A stretch of DNA of 49,424 nt from a virus, in the IMG/VR virus record IMGVR_UViG_3300036781_000805, positions 1 to 49,424 of that record; one strand, written 5' to 3'. Below, in pieces: positions 1-8,541 of the stretch. A model generated the notes under the pieces. It saw only the letters and a program-made list of their open reading frames with translations, searched no databases and had not been told where the DNA came from. Each line of letters opens with the position of its first letter. The first letter of the stretch is position 1. A program made the translations under genes and the position numbers.

Positions 1-1065
1 TCACGCCGTTTTCCTCGCGGCCGCCGCCCGGCCGGCGGCGAAAGCTTCCGCGACGCGCTTCTTGCCGTCTTCGGCATGCGAATAGGTCTTGAGCATCACG
101 CTCGGGTCCGCCCACTTATCCTCAGCGGCCGATATCAGGTCGACCTTGTCGTGCTGGCGCACCACCATCTCGGTGCCGTAGCCGTGCCGGCCGCAAGAGT
201 GCGGCGGTAGATAAGCGATCTTCGCCGCCTCGCACGCGGCCTTCCACCGGCGGTAGAGCGCGCCGCTGCGCCCGCCCGCGATGGTGAACACGCGGTCCCG
301 CGCCTGGCCGCGAAAAGGCACCGGCAGATTCGCGATCATCGCCACCTCATCGGCGTCGAGGTCGACCCAGTGCGCAGGGTGGCCCTTTGAGGCGTGAACG
401 CGCACCTTGCCCGCGCTCAGGTCCATGTCTTTGCTGCGCGTCATCTCGATCGATTGGGTGAGCCGGTAGCCGTGCCGGAACATGAAGTGCGCCAAGGCGG
501 CGTCGCGGGACGGCGCGTGGGCCTTGAACGCTTCCAGCCATTCCCAACTGCCCGGCGTCTTGGGGATGCGGCTCTGCTTCCCCCGCGCCTCGTCCTGTTT
601 CACCCGTTCGGCCTTGGTGAAGGATCGGACGCGGATCGGCGCGCACTTCCCCAGCTCGTGGGCATTGTTGATGACGGCGCTGATCGGCGTGATGATCTGG
701 CGCTCCCAGGTGTCGGTCGCAGCGTCTGGCATCATCCGCTTCGCGAGCGCCTTGATCGCCGCCGGCATCAGATCCCGCACGCGCTCGTTGCCGATCTTCT
801 TGACGATCGGCTTGAGATATCCTGCGTCGCGCTTCGGCGCCGGGTAGAGCGTCACGCACGCGGCGAACGTGATCTCGTCTTCTGGCTTAGGGGCTGCTGC
901 CCCAAGGATATGACGTTGCCGCGCCGTGTCCTCGAGCTTGCGGACTTTTGCGGCCGCGATAGCCGGGTCAGATGTTCTAAGGCTTCGCCGGATGTAGTCG
1001 CCAACATCAGCTGGTCGTCCACGGACCCAGAAGACCCCATCGCGGGGGTAGAGCTCGAGCGACAT
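1..1065 (-). CDS. int: Tyrosine recombinase (phage integrase)
   Basis: Site-specific recombinase that would integrate and excise the phage. The 354-aa protein has the C-terminal catalytic domain layout of the family: an arginine region around HGYRLTQSIEM, a histidine/arginine box HSCGRHGYGTEM (about residues 289-300), a tryptophan at about 318 and the nucleophile in LKTYSH (Tyr about 328). The N-terminus (YPRDGVFWVRGR) resembles the short arm-binding start of related integrases. I chose the ATG at 1065 because that N-terminus starts there; an upstream ATG at 1134 would add 23 unlike residues. It is the last gene of the leftward operon and overlaps the putative excisionase by about 214 bases. 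The stop is at the window edge, so the attachment site probably lies outside. Confidence 0.9.
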   Translation of the reverse strand: MSLELYPRDGVFWVRGRPADVGDYIRRSLRTSDPAIAAAKVRKLEDTARQRHILGAAAPKPEDEITFAACVTLYPAPKRDAGYLKPIVKKIGNERVRDLMPAAIKALAKRMMPDAATDTWERQIITPISAVINNAHELGKCAPIRVRSFTKAERVKQDEARGKQSRIPKTPGSWEWLEAFKAHAPSRDAALAHFMFRHGYRLTQSIEMTRSKDMDLSAGKVRVHASKGHPAHWVDLDADEVAMIANLPVPFRGQARDRVFTIAGGRSGALYRRWKAACEAAKIAYLPPHSCGRHGYGTEMVVRQHDKVDLISAAEDKWADPSVMLKTYSHAEDGKKRVAEAFAAGRAAAARKTA

Positions 1066-1259
1066 GGCGGTTCCTCGAATATCTGGTCGATGTGCTCGGG
1101 CAGCAAAACCATCGCGCCGCCGAGCATTTTGCAAGCCCCTAGGGCGCGGGCGCGCTCCCGCAGGGTGCGGGGCGATACTTCGACGCCGTGGGCGCGCAGC
1201 TCGTCAACCCACTGCTCGGGTGTTTTCCCGTCCGCGATGATCCGGGGCAGGGCGCTCAT
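852..1259 (-). CDS. Putative excisionase / small HTH DNA-binding protein overlapping int
   Basis: Likely a recombination directionality factor or small DNA-binding protein. Residues 1-65 look folded and DNA-binding: TPEQWVDELRAHGVEVSPRT followed by LRERARALGACKMLGGAMVL and PEHIDQIF, the pattern of an excisionase-type winged helix ending in a short beta wing. The remaining 70 residues are basic and serine-rich and are read in another frame of the integrase gene, so that tail may be non-functional. Its ATG overlaps the stop of the HerA-like gene (ATGA), implying translational coupling. Position directly upstream of int fits Xis. The family call rests on pattern and context only. Confidence 0.6.
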   Translation of the reverse strand: MSALPRIIADGKTPEQWVDELRAHGVEVSPRTLRERARALGACKMLGGAMVLLPEHIDQIFEEPPCRSSSTPAMGSSGSVDDQLMLATTSGEALEHLTRLSRPQKSASSRTRRGNVISLGQQPLSQKTRSRSPRA

Positions 1260-2854
1260 TTCCGTTCCCCGGGCAGAAGCGAGGGCGAGATATTAAGCGC
1301 CTCGCCGCGCTCTTCGATCAGCCCATTTCGCCGAAGCGTCGACATTCCGGTATTCCAGTGGCCGCCGCGCGGCTGCATCCCGAGAACAGAGGCGAGCCCG
1401 GTGATCGTGATGCCCGGCTTCGCGCGGATCGTCGCGAACATTTTCGCGGCCGGCTGCGGTAGGTTCTGCTCGAGGAGGTCGGCGGGGATAGCGCCCTCAG
1501 GCGCCGTGGGCGGGCTGCTCGGCGTGACGAGTTCGCCATCCATGCGGATCAGCCCGGAATCGATCAGAGCCTTTCGGGCGGTGTTGAAGTGGCCCCCACG
1601 CGCCTTGCGACCGCACATCGATGCGAGCGCCGGCCACGTAAGGCGGGCGGGCCAAACCGACAGCGCGGCCGTGAGCAGCGGATCAGTGGACGACTTTCCA
1701 GACGGCGGCGCTGAACTCGTCCGCTTTGGTCCTGAGGCCGCCGGTTTTGCTGCCATCGGCGGTGGCGCTGAGATGGGCGAGCTTGCCGCAAGGTCGGTCG
1801 CATCTATTCCATCGAGCGCAGCCTTCGCCCGCGCCAGCGCGGCGTGGAAGCCGATGCTGATGCCGTGCCTCTCGCCCTCGGCGCGCCCGCGCTGGTAGCC
1901 GTGCTCCTCCGCGGTCGCGAGGTCGCTTGCACTCATTTTCGCTGCACCTGGACCACCCGCAGGTCTCGCGTCGACCTGTACCACCTGCAGGGCGGAGCGG
2001 ATCGCCGAGACGTCGACCTGGGCCAGGGTCTTTGGTTCGATGCGGGTCTCGCCGGCCCTCGGTGTGGCGCTGGTGTCCAAAGTATTGATGCGCGGGAACA
2101 CGGCGCGCTCCAGCATGGGCGGTTCTTGCGCCAGGACCCATGCCTCGCCGACCTTCAATCCGGCCAGCGTGTCGAATACGATCTTCGCCTGGTCGCGATC
2201 GCCATTGCCGTCCACCCACGCCTTGGCCGCGTCTCGATCCTGCGGCGCCGGCAGGCGGTGCATGATGACCATGTTCGCCTGCGTCAGCACGTCCTTGCTG
2301 AGCCGCGCTGGCCGCTGCGTGATGGTCAGCAGCCGGAAGCCCTTAAAACGGCCGCGACGGGCAATCCAATCGATCTCGCCGTGCAGCGCCTTGCTGTCGT
2401 CGCCCTGCGGGTTCTGAGGGGCGAAGACATCAGCCTCTTCGAGTACCACCGTCAGCGCCTCGTGGTTCGCGCGCCGCAGCTCGTGCAGGAACTTTAGTAA
2501 GAAGGCTTGCTGCGCGCTCTTCGACAATTCGGAAAGGTCTATCACCGCCGGCAGGTTCTCGGTCGCGATGATGCGCGCCAGCGGTTCGGCCGCGGCAACG
2601 TCGAGCGGGAGGTCGCCATGCAGCCCGCCGAAGATCGCTACGGGGTAGCCAGCGTGCTCGCCATCGGCGGAGGTGCGCAGTCCAGCCCACACGCCGAGGG
2701 GATCGAGAACCAGCACCCGGCGGCCCATGTCGAGCAGCCGCTCGACGATGCCTTTCGCGGTGTAGCTCTTCCCGCCGCCCTTGCGGCCAAGGATCGCGAT
2801 GTCTTCGTCGAGCGCTTCGACCGGGATCGGGTGCTTGATCTTCAGGTCAGCCAT
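1256..2854 (-). CDS. HerA-like P-loop ATPase with tandem C-terminal winged-helix repeats
   Basis: A 532-aa ATPase of the HerA/DUF87 (FtsK-HerA) class, enzymes that form hexameric DNA pumps. Walker A is GRKGGGKS at residues 23-30, Walker B is LTVVLEE at about 134-140, and a later TITQRPARLSKDVLTQ segment matches the family's sensor/arginine-finger region. The C-terminal third holds two copies of a winged-helix-like unit, recognisable by LTWPALASMCG...GGHFNTARKALIDSGLI and ITGLASVLGM...GGHWNTGMSTLRRNGLI. I start at 2854 because GGGGAGAG sits correctly ahead of that ATG. No NurA-like nuclease adjoins it, but a PD-(D/E)XK nuclease is in the same operon. Role may be recombination, segregation or defence; unresolved. 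Confidence 0.8.
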   Translation of the reverse strand: MADLKIKHPIPVEALDEDIAILGRKGGGKSYTAKGIVERLLDMGRRVLVLDPLGVWAGLRTSADGEHAGYPVAIFGGLHGDLPLDVAAAEPLARIIATENLPAVIDLSELSKSAQQAFLLKFLHELRRANHEALTVVLEEADVFAPQNPQGDDSKALHGEIDWIARRGRFKGFRLLTITQRPARLSKDVLTQANMVIMHRLPAPQDRDAAKAWVDGNGDRDQAKIVFDTLAGLKVGEAWVLAQEPPMLERAVFPRINTLDTSATPRAGETRIEPKTLAQVDVSAIRSALQVVQVDARPAGGPGAAKMSASDLATAEEHGYQRGRAEGERHGISIGFHAALARAKAALDGIDATDLAASSPISAPPPMAAKPAASGPKRTSSAPPSGKSSTDPLLTAALSVWPARLTWPALASMCGRKARGGHFNTARKALIDSGLIRMDGELVTPSSPPTAPEGAIPADLLEQNLPQPAAKMFATIRAKPGITITGLASVLGMQPRGGHWNTGMSTLRRNGLIEERGEALNISPSLLPGERK

Positions 2855-2917
2855 TGCCACTCTCCCCTGCATGAAGTCTCCAACCGACCGTCTCGATCTC
2901 TCCCGCACGAACTGAGG

Positions 2918-3334
2918 TCATTGTTGCCTCGCTTGAAGGGCGCGGAGGACCGGTTCGATCACGTCGTCCGGCGGCGTGAAGAACCCGAGCTGCCCGCGGC
3001 ACGGGATGAGCGGTAGAGGGAATGCATCGGCAAGCACGAACCCGTAGGTGCCGAAAAACCACCGACTGTCCATGTCGGTCACGCAATCAACGATACGCGC
3101 CGCACCAACGATCCCGCCGCGAGGGGCGTTGAGCTCGTCCGGCTCCTCTTTGTCGATCTCGCTCTTCGATATGCCGGCGTGGATCAGAAACCAGCCGCGG
3201 CCCTTGGTGGGCCAGTCGCGGTTTTCGACATCCTTGCCGCTGTGGAAAATGTGGTGCGGGTACGGCTGCTTGATGCTCAGCGCCTTGATCTCGCCAGCCT
3301 CGACCCTCTCAATGAGCTTTGCGAGATCGGTCAT
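2918..3334 (-). CDS. ASCH/PUA-like domain protein
   Basis: 138-aa protein with the ASCH signature: IKALSIKQPYPHHIF near the N-terminus, then KDVENRDWPTKGRGWFLIHAG, which matches the conserved ENR-W and IHAG strands of the family. ASCH domains are RNA- or nucleotide-binding beta barrels related to PUA/EVE; some act on modified nucleosides or RNA. No catalytic assignment can be made here. The ATG overlaps the stop of the upstream Lar-like gene by four bases, so it is a coupled member of the leftward operon. Confidence 0.8.
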   Translation of the reverse strand: MTDLAKLIERVEAGEIKALSIKQPYPHHIFHSGKDVENRDWPTKGRGWFLIHAGISKSEIDKEEPDELNAPRGGIVGAARIVDCVTDMDSRWFFGTYGFVLADAFPLPLIPCRGQLGFFTPPDDVIEPVLRALQARQQ

Positions 3335-4680
3335 GGCTTCACCCGATCCCGATCTACGAGGGCGGCTTCAAGGGCGGCGCGCATCTGATGTCGGTTTTCT
3401 TCCAGCGAGCCAAGCAATTGCCAGCCGCGTTCTTCATAGGCTTTGCGGGCTCGCTCCACCATTTCCTCCGTCACGCCTTCCTGCTGGGAAGGGGCGGCGA
3501 TGGCAGAACGAATGCGGGCCTCGTAATCAGCTTGGGCGGCGGCTTTGGCCTCGTCTACGGTTAGCAAACCTTCGCGCAGCGTGTTGTGGAAAAGGTCGGC
3601 CTGATCCTGGGCAATAAGAACCAACTGGAGCGACGTTGCCGCTGCTCCGTCCTCCTGAATGACATACCGACCGCAAAGAGTGTCGGCGATATCGTCGTCC
3701 TCCCATTCCAGCTCCTTCACCCTCGGTGCGTCGACTGAGGGTGATGCGGGGGCGGCAGCGAGCATGGCGCGGGCGCGAATGGCCTGCATGATCGCGACCT
3801 TGGCGGCGGCCACGCCCTGCCAGAACGGATCAACGTTCGACGGCGGATTGGGCTTCGTGATGCCGGGGCAGTCTTGGGCGATGCTCGCGCATTCATCGAA
3901 CGCCTCCAGCCTCTCGACCCGTTTCGATTGATCGGGCGGGGTCGCGCGCGGGATCACCAAATCACAAAGGCCGTCAGGGCGCTCGACCCACTCGCCAGCA
4001 CGCACAGATGCCCCGGCGTCGTTCTCGACTTCCACGAAACGCCCGCTCTCGTGGCTGGGCGGGCCATCGAAAATGATGTGCAGATTGCCCTCCCCGGCGC
4101 TTGGTTGAGTGCGGCGGGTGAGGAGTGTCATAAGCTCGCGCAGGGCGATCTTCTCCATGCGGCCGAGCGGCTTGTATTCGATCTCCTTGTACCGCTGGGT
4201 AATTTCTTCGAGTGTGCGCAGGCGCTCGTCTGACAGCGCGGCCTCGTGGGTTTCGGCGGCCTCTGATGTGGCGAACAGTAGGGCGTTGGTATCGCGGTCG
4301 AGCACCCCAGCGCCCCACAACAGGTGCATCAGGGTCGCGTGAACGTCGCCGTCCCAAGTCTCGCTGCCATCCTGCTGGGACCAGTCGGTCACGCCGAGCG
4401 CCTTCGCCAGACTATCGAGAACGAAGTCCGCCCCCGCGTCCTTTGCGAGGGTCAAGGCCTCATCGGCTTCGGCCTCCGATGGGGAGGAACGTCGGTTCCA
4501 TGCGGCGCGGAGCAACGGTGTGTCGAGGAAGCAGCACGCAGATATCGGACAGTGGACGTGCGGCGGATGCTCCAGCATCCCGGACAAGCGAGGGTCGACG
4601 GCGCGGCGCAGGTACATGCCGCACAGCGGACACGGCTTCAGTTCATCGGATACTGGTGTGCTGTTCACGGTATCAGCCAT
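3331..4680 (-). CDS. Lar-like N-terminal zinc ribbon, large protein of unknown function
   Basis: 449 aa. The N-terminus (VSDELKPCPLCGMYLRRAVD, then HVHCPISACC and LLRAAWNRR) is the zinc-ribbon and AxxxWNxR pattern of the Lar/restriction-alleviation family, normally a protein of 60-100 residues. The rest has no recognised fold; it contains helical segments and an acidic stretch LEWEDDDIAD and ends with a helical EEMVERARKAYEERGW region. Start chosen at 4680, where the Lar-like homology begins; it overlaps the upstream gene's stop by eight bases. Restriction alleviation is a guess from the N-terminus alone. Confidence 0.65.
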   Translation of the reverse strand: MADTVNSTPVSDELKPCPLCGMYLRRAVDPRLSGMLEHPPHVHCPISACCFLDTPLLRAAWNRRSSPSEAEADEALTLAKDAGADFVLDSLAKALGVTDWSQQDGSETWDGDVHATLMHLLWGAGVLDRDTNALLFATSEAAETHEAALSDERLRTLEEITQRYKEIEYKPLGRMEKIALRELMTLLTRRTQPSAGEGNLHIIFDGPPSHESGRFVEVENDAGASVRAGEWVERPDGLCDLVIPRATPPDQSKRVERLEAFDECASIAQDCPGITKPNPPSNVDPFWQGVAAAKVAIMQAIRARAMLAAAPASPSVDAPRVKELEWEDDDIADTLCGRYVIQEDGAAATSLQLVLIAQDQADLFHNTLREGLLTVDEAKAAAQADYEARIRSAIAAPSQQEGVTEEMVERARKAYEERGWQLLGSLEENRHQMRAALEAALVDRDRVKP

Positions 4681-5017
4681 TTGATGCACCTGAGGGGGTG
4701 GAGAGCACGGCGCGGGCACGGCGAAAATTGCGCAGGGGCAGTGTCGCGCCGAGCACATCGAAGTCCCGCCAGACTTGGAAAGTATCGTCTTCCGCATCGG
4801 TGTATTCATTTGCGATCTCTGCGAACGGCTTCAGCGCTTCCCGTGCCTCTGCCAGTTGCGAGCGAAGGGCTTCGATGGTGTCGGCGGCTTCGGCAGCGAC
4901 CGTGACATGGATCACGCGAAGACCGGGGTAAAGATCATCGCGCGCGGACGCCCCAACGAGCCGCAGTCGGTCGACGATATCCTCGCGCGACCCGGCGGGG
5001 GCTTGGTGTTCGGTCAT
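4673..5017 (-). CDS. Small coiled-coil early protein
   Basis: 114-aa protein of unknown function. The start at 5017 is fixed by TAGGAGAAACCCC immediately upstream. After a proline/glutamine-rich start it has AADTIEALRSQLAEAREAL followed by KPFAEIANEYTDAEDD, a heptad-like helix ending in an acidic turn. This arrangement is common in small phage early proteins of the Ead/Ea22-like type, but I cannot assign the family. It is followed by the Lar-like gene with an eight-base overlap. Confidence 0.6.
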   Translation of the reverse strand: MTEHQAPAGSREDIVDRLRLVGASARDDLYPGLRVIHVTVAAEAADTIEALRSQLAEAREALKPFAEIANEYTDAEDDTFQVWRDFDVLGATLPLRNFRRARAVLSTPSGASNG

Positions 5018-5027
5018 GGGGTTTCTC

Positions 5028-5450
5028 CTAGAAGTCCGTTTCATAGACGCCGTCGATAGGACTGAATTTGCGGATTTTGCCGGTGGCGCGGCGCTGGGGA
5101 TCGGCCGTTCGAAACCCGCCGGCCTTCTTGCTCTTGATGCCGTGAACGGCCGCGAACTGGCTGCGCTCTTTCGTGCGCGCCTGCGCCTCGGCGGCCGTCT
5201 TGATCTGGTGGCAGGGCTTTTCGTGGATGGCCCGCAGATTTTCCTCACCATGCACACCGCCGTCGATCAGTGGCTTGTCATGGTCGAAGGCTTTGGCCTG
5301 ACCCGCCCGGATCGGCTGACCGCAGTCGGGGCAAATGATGATGCCTTCGGCGTTCATCTGCCGCTCAAGGATATGGCGCTGCACCGACACCGGGATGGCC
5401 TGATCGTCGTGCTTCGCCACCCATGGTTCGGACTTGCGGCTACGAGGCAA
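5028..5450 (-). CDS. HNH endonuclease
   Basis: 140-aa HNH nuclease. CPDCGQPIRAG provides the zinc-binding CxxC, followed by AFDHDKPLIDGGVHGEENLR (the HD/H and N of the motif) and ekPCHQIKTAAEA. The C-terminus ends with basic GIKSKKAGGF-type residues as in phage HNH proteins. No ATG fits; TTG at 5450 includes the conserved WVAKHDDQAIP stretch and overlaps the preceding gene by 11 bases, as is usual in this operon. It cuts DNA in known relatives; whether it is a free nuclease or homing type is unclear. Confidence 0.8.
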   Translation of the reverse strand: MPRSRKSEPWVAKHDDQAIPVSVQRHILERQMNAEGIIICPDCGQPIRAGQAKAFDHDKPLIDGGVHGEENLRAIHEKPCHQIKTAAEAQARTKERSQFAAVHGIKSKKAGGFRTADPQRRATGKIRKFSPIDGVYETDF

Positions 5451-5787
5451 TTTTGATCACCTCGACGCCAGCCTTGCGGGCCTTCCTGACCATGTCAGCA
5501 GTGCCGCGACCGCCCGGGAACGCTATGACGAGGTCCGGCCGACCTTCGTTGAGCATGCGGGTGTTGCGGGCCGGGCCGGCGAAGCTGCCCTGGTTCTCCC
5601 AGTCGGCTTCGAAGGTCGTAAGCGGGACATGAAGGCATGTTGCCCACTCGCGCGCCCACCGATCAGCGCCTTGCGCGCCGCCCTCGATGACATGGTCGAT
5701 ACCCGCTTCGCCGTGCAATTTGTCGAGCACGGCGAATGCACGGTCGCTGTCGCTGTAATTCCTGCCGCCGCAGACGAGCACCCTCAT
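5440..5787 (-). CDS. DUF2493 (YspA-like) SLOG-fold protein
   Basis: 115-aa protein starting MRVLVCGGRNYSD, the hallmark glycine-rich nucleotide-binding start of the DUF2493/SLOG family, with HVIEGGAQGADRWAREWA in the middle and DLVIAFPGGRGTADMVRKA near the end (GGxGT loop). SLOG domains bind nucleotides or nucleotide-derived ligands; relatives occur as phage accessory proteins and in conflict systems. Start 5787 is chosen at the conserved first strand, and it overlaps the upstream gene by four bases (ATGA). Substrate unknown. Confidence 0.85.
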   Translation of the reverse strand: MRVLVCGGRNYSDSDRAFAVLDKLHGEAGIDHVIEGGAQGADRWAREWATCLHVPLTTFEADWENQGSFAGPARNTRMLNEGRPDLVIAFPGGRGTADMVRKARKAGVEVIKIAS

Positions 5788-6236
5788 GCTGCCTTCCTCC
5801 CGCGCGACTTCATTTCCTCGAGATAGAGGCCGACCACGTCCATGCCGGTGCGCTTGGCGAGCGCGATGGTCACCGCCTCGAAGTAGCTGTTGAACGTGTC
5901 CTGGCTGCACTCGACGAACGACTTGCTGAGCGGCACGCGGACATAGATCGGGTCGCCCTCGATTTGCGGGATGGCGATGTGCCGGACGAAGCCGACCTCG
6001 AGCTGCAGGAAGTCGCTCAGCACGTCCTTATTCAGCCACAGCTTCTCGATGGCATCGACGTTCTTCACCGCCCAGTCGAGCGCGCCCCAGTAGGTGCCAA
6101 GCTGGTGCAGCGAGCGAGCGCGGGTGGCGTTTACGTTGAGGTCCACGCCCTCCGGCAATTCGGCCAGCAGATCGGCCCAATCCTGTGATGGTGCGTAGAG
6201 GGTCGCACCTTTCCGCCGGAGGACGTACTTGCCCAT
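5784..6236 (-). CDS. Phage early protein, possibly DUF1367-like
   Basis: 150 aa, unknown function. The core LHQLGTYWGALDWAVKN, LWLNKDVLSDFLQLEVGFVR and DTFNSYFEAVTIALAKRTGMD is reminiscent of DUF1367 proteins (lambdoid recombination-region proteins with an RSxxQ/L..Y..L helix and a late FxxYF segment), but the match is by eye only. It lies directly after the exonuclease and ATPase, consistent with a role in DNA recombination. Confidence 0.6.
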   Translation of the reverse strand: MGKYVLRRKGATLYAPSQDWADLLAELPEGVDLNVNATRARSLHQLGTYWGALDWAVKNVDAIEKLWLNKDVLSDFLQLEVGFVRHIAIPQIEGDPIYVRVPLSKSFVECSQDTFNSYFEAVTIALAKRTGMDVVGLYLEEMKSRGRKAA

Positions 6237-6890
6237 CTAGGCCCTCGCGAGCTTTGCCAACTGGACGCTGGCGGCGGGGATGACGCGTTCCGGCAGATGG
6301 TCGCGAGCGAACGCGACGAACCGATGCAACTCGCGCTCGACTGCCTCGCCGATACCGGGGTAGCGATTGGCGGTAAGCTGATGCACGGCGCGGATCAGAT
6401 AGTGCCGCGGCGCCGACTCCTTCGCTTCGAAGATGTTCCACCGGAATTCGTCGGCATGGAACACCTCGAGATAGACGCGCCACTGGTGGCTTTCGAGGTA
6501 TTTTTCCGCGTCGTATTTCTCGGTCAGCTTGTGGTCGTCGACCCGCTTGCCGTGGATCCCGTCGACCTTACCGACAAGCGTCACCTCGCAGCCGTCGATG
6601 GTGTATTCGCGGGTCAGCTTCATTTCGCGAATGGCCGGCAGGTCGAGTTCGGCATCGGTCTCGAACGAGAACATGTAGCCATCGATCGCGAAGCCATCGA
6701 ACATGCCAGGCTCCGCAGTTTCGAGCGCCTTGTGAAAGGCAGTGCCGGCCAGCATGGCGGGCGTCGGCGGCTCTTGCTTGCGCAGCCGGCGCAACAGTTC
6801 GTCGAGGTCGATCTGCATTTCCTCCACCGGCGGGCTCAGGTAGAACCTGAGCGCGTCGATGTCGGTCGCGGAAACGCGCAGGGTATCCAT
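6237..6890 (-). CDS. PD-(D/E)XK exonuclease (RecB/Cas4-like)
   Basis: 217-aa nuclease. Motifs in order: LAGTAFHKALE (conserved His motif, about residue 61), VTLVGKVDGIHGKRVDDHKL (catalytic Asp in KVDGI and the DHK of motif III) and HQWRVYLEVF (QxxxY motif). This is the RecB-nuclease layout used by phage recombination exonucleases. It starts at 6890, sharing one base with the ATPase stop (TAATG), so the two are coupled and probably work together in recombination of phage DNA. An upstream in-frame extension overlapping the ATPase gene was discarded. Confidence 0.85.
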   Translation of the reverse strand: MDTLRVSATDIDALRFYLSPPVEEMQIDLDELLRRLRKQEPPTPAMLAGTAFHKALETAEPGMFDGFAIDGYMFSFETDAELDLPAIREMKLTREYTIDGCEVTLVGKVDGIHGKRVDDHKLTEKYDAEKYLESHQWRVYLEVFHADEFRWNIFEAKESAPRHYLIRAVHQLTANRYPGIGEAVERELHRFVAFARDHLPERVIPAASVQLAKLARA

Positions 6891-7807
6891 TACGCCGCTT
6901 CCTTCGTTTGCTCTTTTGCCGGCGCGACATAGGCGCCGGCAGGCTTGTCGTAGGTGAAGCCGAGTTCGGTCGCCCGGGCCGCCAGCATCGCGGAGCACGC
7001 TTTGCCTCCAGCCTTGGCACGTCCGATGAGGCCGTTGATTTCGTCGGCGACGGCGACGGTCGGGAGCGTTTCGCGGAACCATTTCTGTTCCTCGGCGGTC
7101 GCCTGCTGGTCGGCAGTCAGTTCGTTCAGCCGATCCTTGGTCTGCTGGATCACGCGACCGAGGAAGCCGTCGAAATCTGGACTATCGGCGGTCGGCACCT
7201 TGAGCGGTTCCAACTGCCCGGGGTTCTTGCCGAAGGCGGCGTCTGTCGGCGAGAACTTCAGCCAGCGGTGACCGTTCTCGATGACGAGCCGGCCCATCGC
7301 ATCGGCGGCTTTGTAGATTTCACCCTTGCTGCCGCCCTGGACGTCCAAGCGTTCGATCACCTCGTCGCCGCGCTGCTTTTCCTCCATGTGCGCGACGAGG
7401 ATCACGTCCTTGCCGAAGCTGTTGAGGAGGTTGAGGAACGAGCCGAAGCGCGCCTTGAGCACACCATAGCCCTGCAGGCTCAGCGTGCCGCCGCTGCCCT
7501 TCTTCGGGTCGCTCTTGATGATGTCGACGGTGAGGAGGTCGAGCGCGCGGCCGGCGGTGTCGATGATGACCGTCTTGTACGGCTCAAGATCGTCCTGCGT
7601 GATCGAGGCGGCATCGCTCCACTGCTCGATGCGGACGATGTCCTTGCGGTTCGCCGCACGGTAGCTGCCGCCGTCGAAATCGAGCAGCAGCGGCGCTTCG
7701 GCGGTGAACGAGACCGAGGTCTTGGCGACGCCAGGCTGTCCGTAAATGACGAGCTTCAGGCGGTCGATTGTGATGGGGTCAGCGGCGCGCGTGATCTTGA
7801 GTGCCAT
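6890..7807 (-). CDS. Sak4-like RecA-fold ATPase (recombination)
   Basis: 305-aa phage AAA/RecA-fold ATPase. Walker A is LVIYGQPGVAKTS at about residues 18-30; DFDGGSYRA follows, and Walker B is KTVIIDTAGRALDLL at about 78-92. VILVAHMEEKQRGDE is the third strand with a sensor residue. These are features of Sak4-type single-strand annealing proteins. Pairing with the downstream exonuclease supports recombination. The N-terminus lies within the preceding 62-aa gene's last 29 bases. Confidence 0.85.
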   Translation of the reverse strand: MALKITRAADPITIDRLKLVIYGQPGVAKTSVSFTAEAPLLLDFDGGSYRAANRKDIVRIEQWSDAASITQDDLEPYKTVIIDTAGRALDLLTVDIIKSDPKKGSGGTLSLQGYGVLKARFGSFLNLLNSFGKDVILVAHMEEKQRGDEVIERLDVQGGSKGEIYKAADAMGRLVIENGHRWLKFSPTDAAFGKNPGQLEPLKVPTADSPDFDGFLGRVIQQTKDRLNELTADQQATAEEQKWFRETLPTVAVADEINGLIGRAKAGGKACSAMLAARATELGFTYDKPAGAYVAPAKEQTKEAA

Positions 7808-7967
7808 TGTCGGCGTCCTTTCGTTTCGTAGTGAGGTCTGAGAGGGAGGGGACGAGGTCGGCGAGGGTCATCACTGGCCGGTCGCCGCGCTCGTCGCGAA
7901 TGTGAGGAACGTTGATCCAGCGGTCGGGGTCGACCATCGACTGCTTGTCGTAGATGCCGGGGGTCAT
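7779..7967 (-). CDS. Small early protein, 62 aa
   Basis: Unknown function. Starts MTPGIYDKQSMVDPDRWINV and ends in a charged, basic tail. The start at 7967 overlaps the upstream gene's stop by four bases (ATGA), and its 3' end runs 29 bases into the Sak4-like gene. The tight packing is the main evidence that it is real. No domain recognised. Confidence 0.6.
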   Translation of the reverse strand: MTPGIYDKQSMVDPDRWINVPHIRDERGDRPVMTLADLVPSLSDLTTKRKDADNGTQDHARR

Positions 7968-8281
7968 TGCGTGAGGCTCTTGAACGCGAGGATCGCCGCC
8001 TCGGCACTCCGCCACTTCGGATGGGCTGCCCGGTCAAGAACCAGCTCGGCGTCGGCGGCGCGGCTCGCTCGCAGCATCGCAAGCGCTTCCTCGACGAATG
8101 GGCTCAGGTCGTCCGGGTCCTTCTCCCGGTCGCCAGGCTTGTCGGTGAGCAGCACCTTCGCGAGCTTGAGCCGCTCGTCATGCCCGAGCGCGCGGCGCAG
8201 GTGCTTCGAAAGCTCATCGAGCCCGATGTCGCCGAGCACGTCGTCGATGTCGACCTTCGCTTGAACGTAGACGGTCGTCAT
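7964..8281 (-). CDS. Acidic early protein, 105 aa
   Basis: Unknown function. Mostly helical and acidic: DIDDVLGDIGLDELSKHL, then a REKDPDDLSPFVEEALAML stretch and a C-terminal RSAEAAILAFKSL helix. Coupled on both sides by ATGA overlaps in the leftward operon. Confidence 0.65.
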   Translation of the reverse strand: MTTVYVQAKVDIDDVLGDIGLDELSKHLRRALGHDERLKLAKVLLTDKPGDREKDPDDLSPFVEEALAMLRASRAADAELVLDRAAHPKWRSAEAAILAFKSLTQ

Positions 8282-8541
8282 GACGCCGCCCCCTCTCTCG
8301 CACGAACCTCATCTAGGAGATTGACGGCGGGGTCGGCCTCGTACTGCGTGCCGCAGAACGGGCAGTACGTGGGGAAGGCGAGGGCCGTGCTGCCGCGCTT
8401 CTTGCGGTCGATCTTCTCGACGGCGATGGTGGGCAGCACGTAGCTGGGCGAGCCGTCGCGCGGGAAAGCGAATGTCACTGCGATGCGGGTGTTGTGCTCC
8501 GCAAGCTTCGCGTCCATTTCTTCGATGCAGTTGCAGGCCAT
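8278..8541 (-). CDS. Small zinc-ribbon protein, 87 aa
   Basis: Begins MACNCIEEMDAKLAEHNTRI and contains TYCPFCGTQYE near the C-terminus, giving two CxC/CxxC knuckles that could bind one zinc. This family of short zinc-ribbon proteins is widespread in phage early regions; function unknown. ATG at 8541 overlaps the upstream stop (TGATG); a GTG one codon earlier is also possible. Confidence 0.65.
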   Translation of the reverse strand: MACNCIEEMDAKLAEHNTRIAVTFAFPRDGSPSYVLPTIAVEKIDRKKRGSTALAFPTYCPFCGTQYEADPAVNLLDEVRAREGAAS

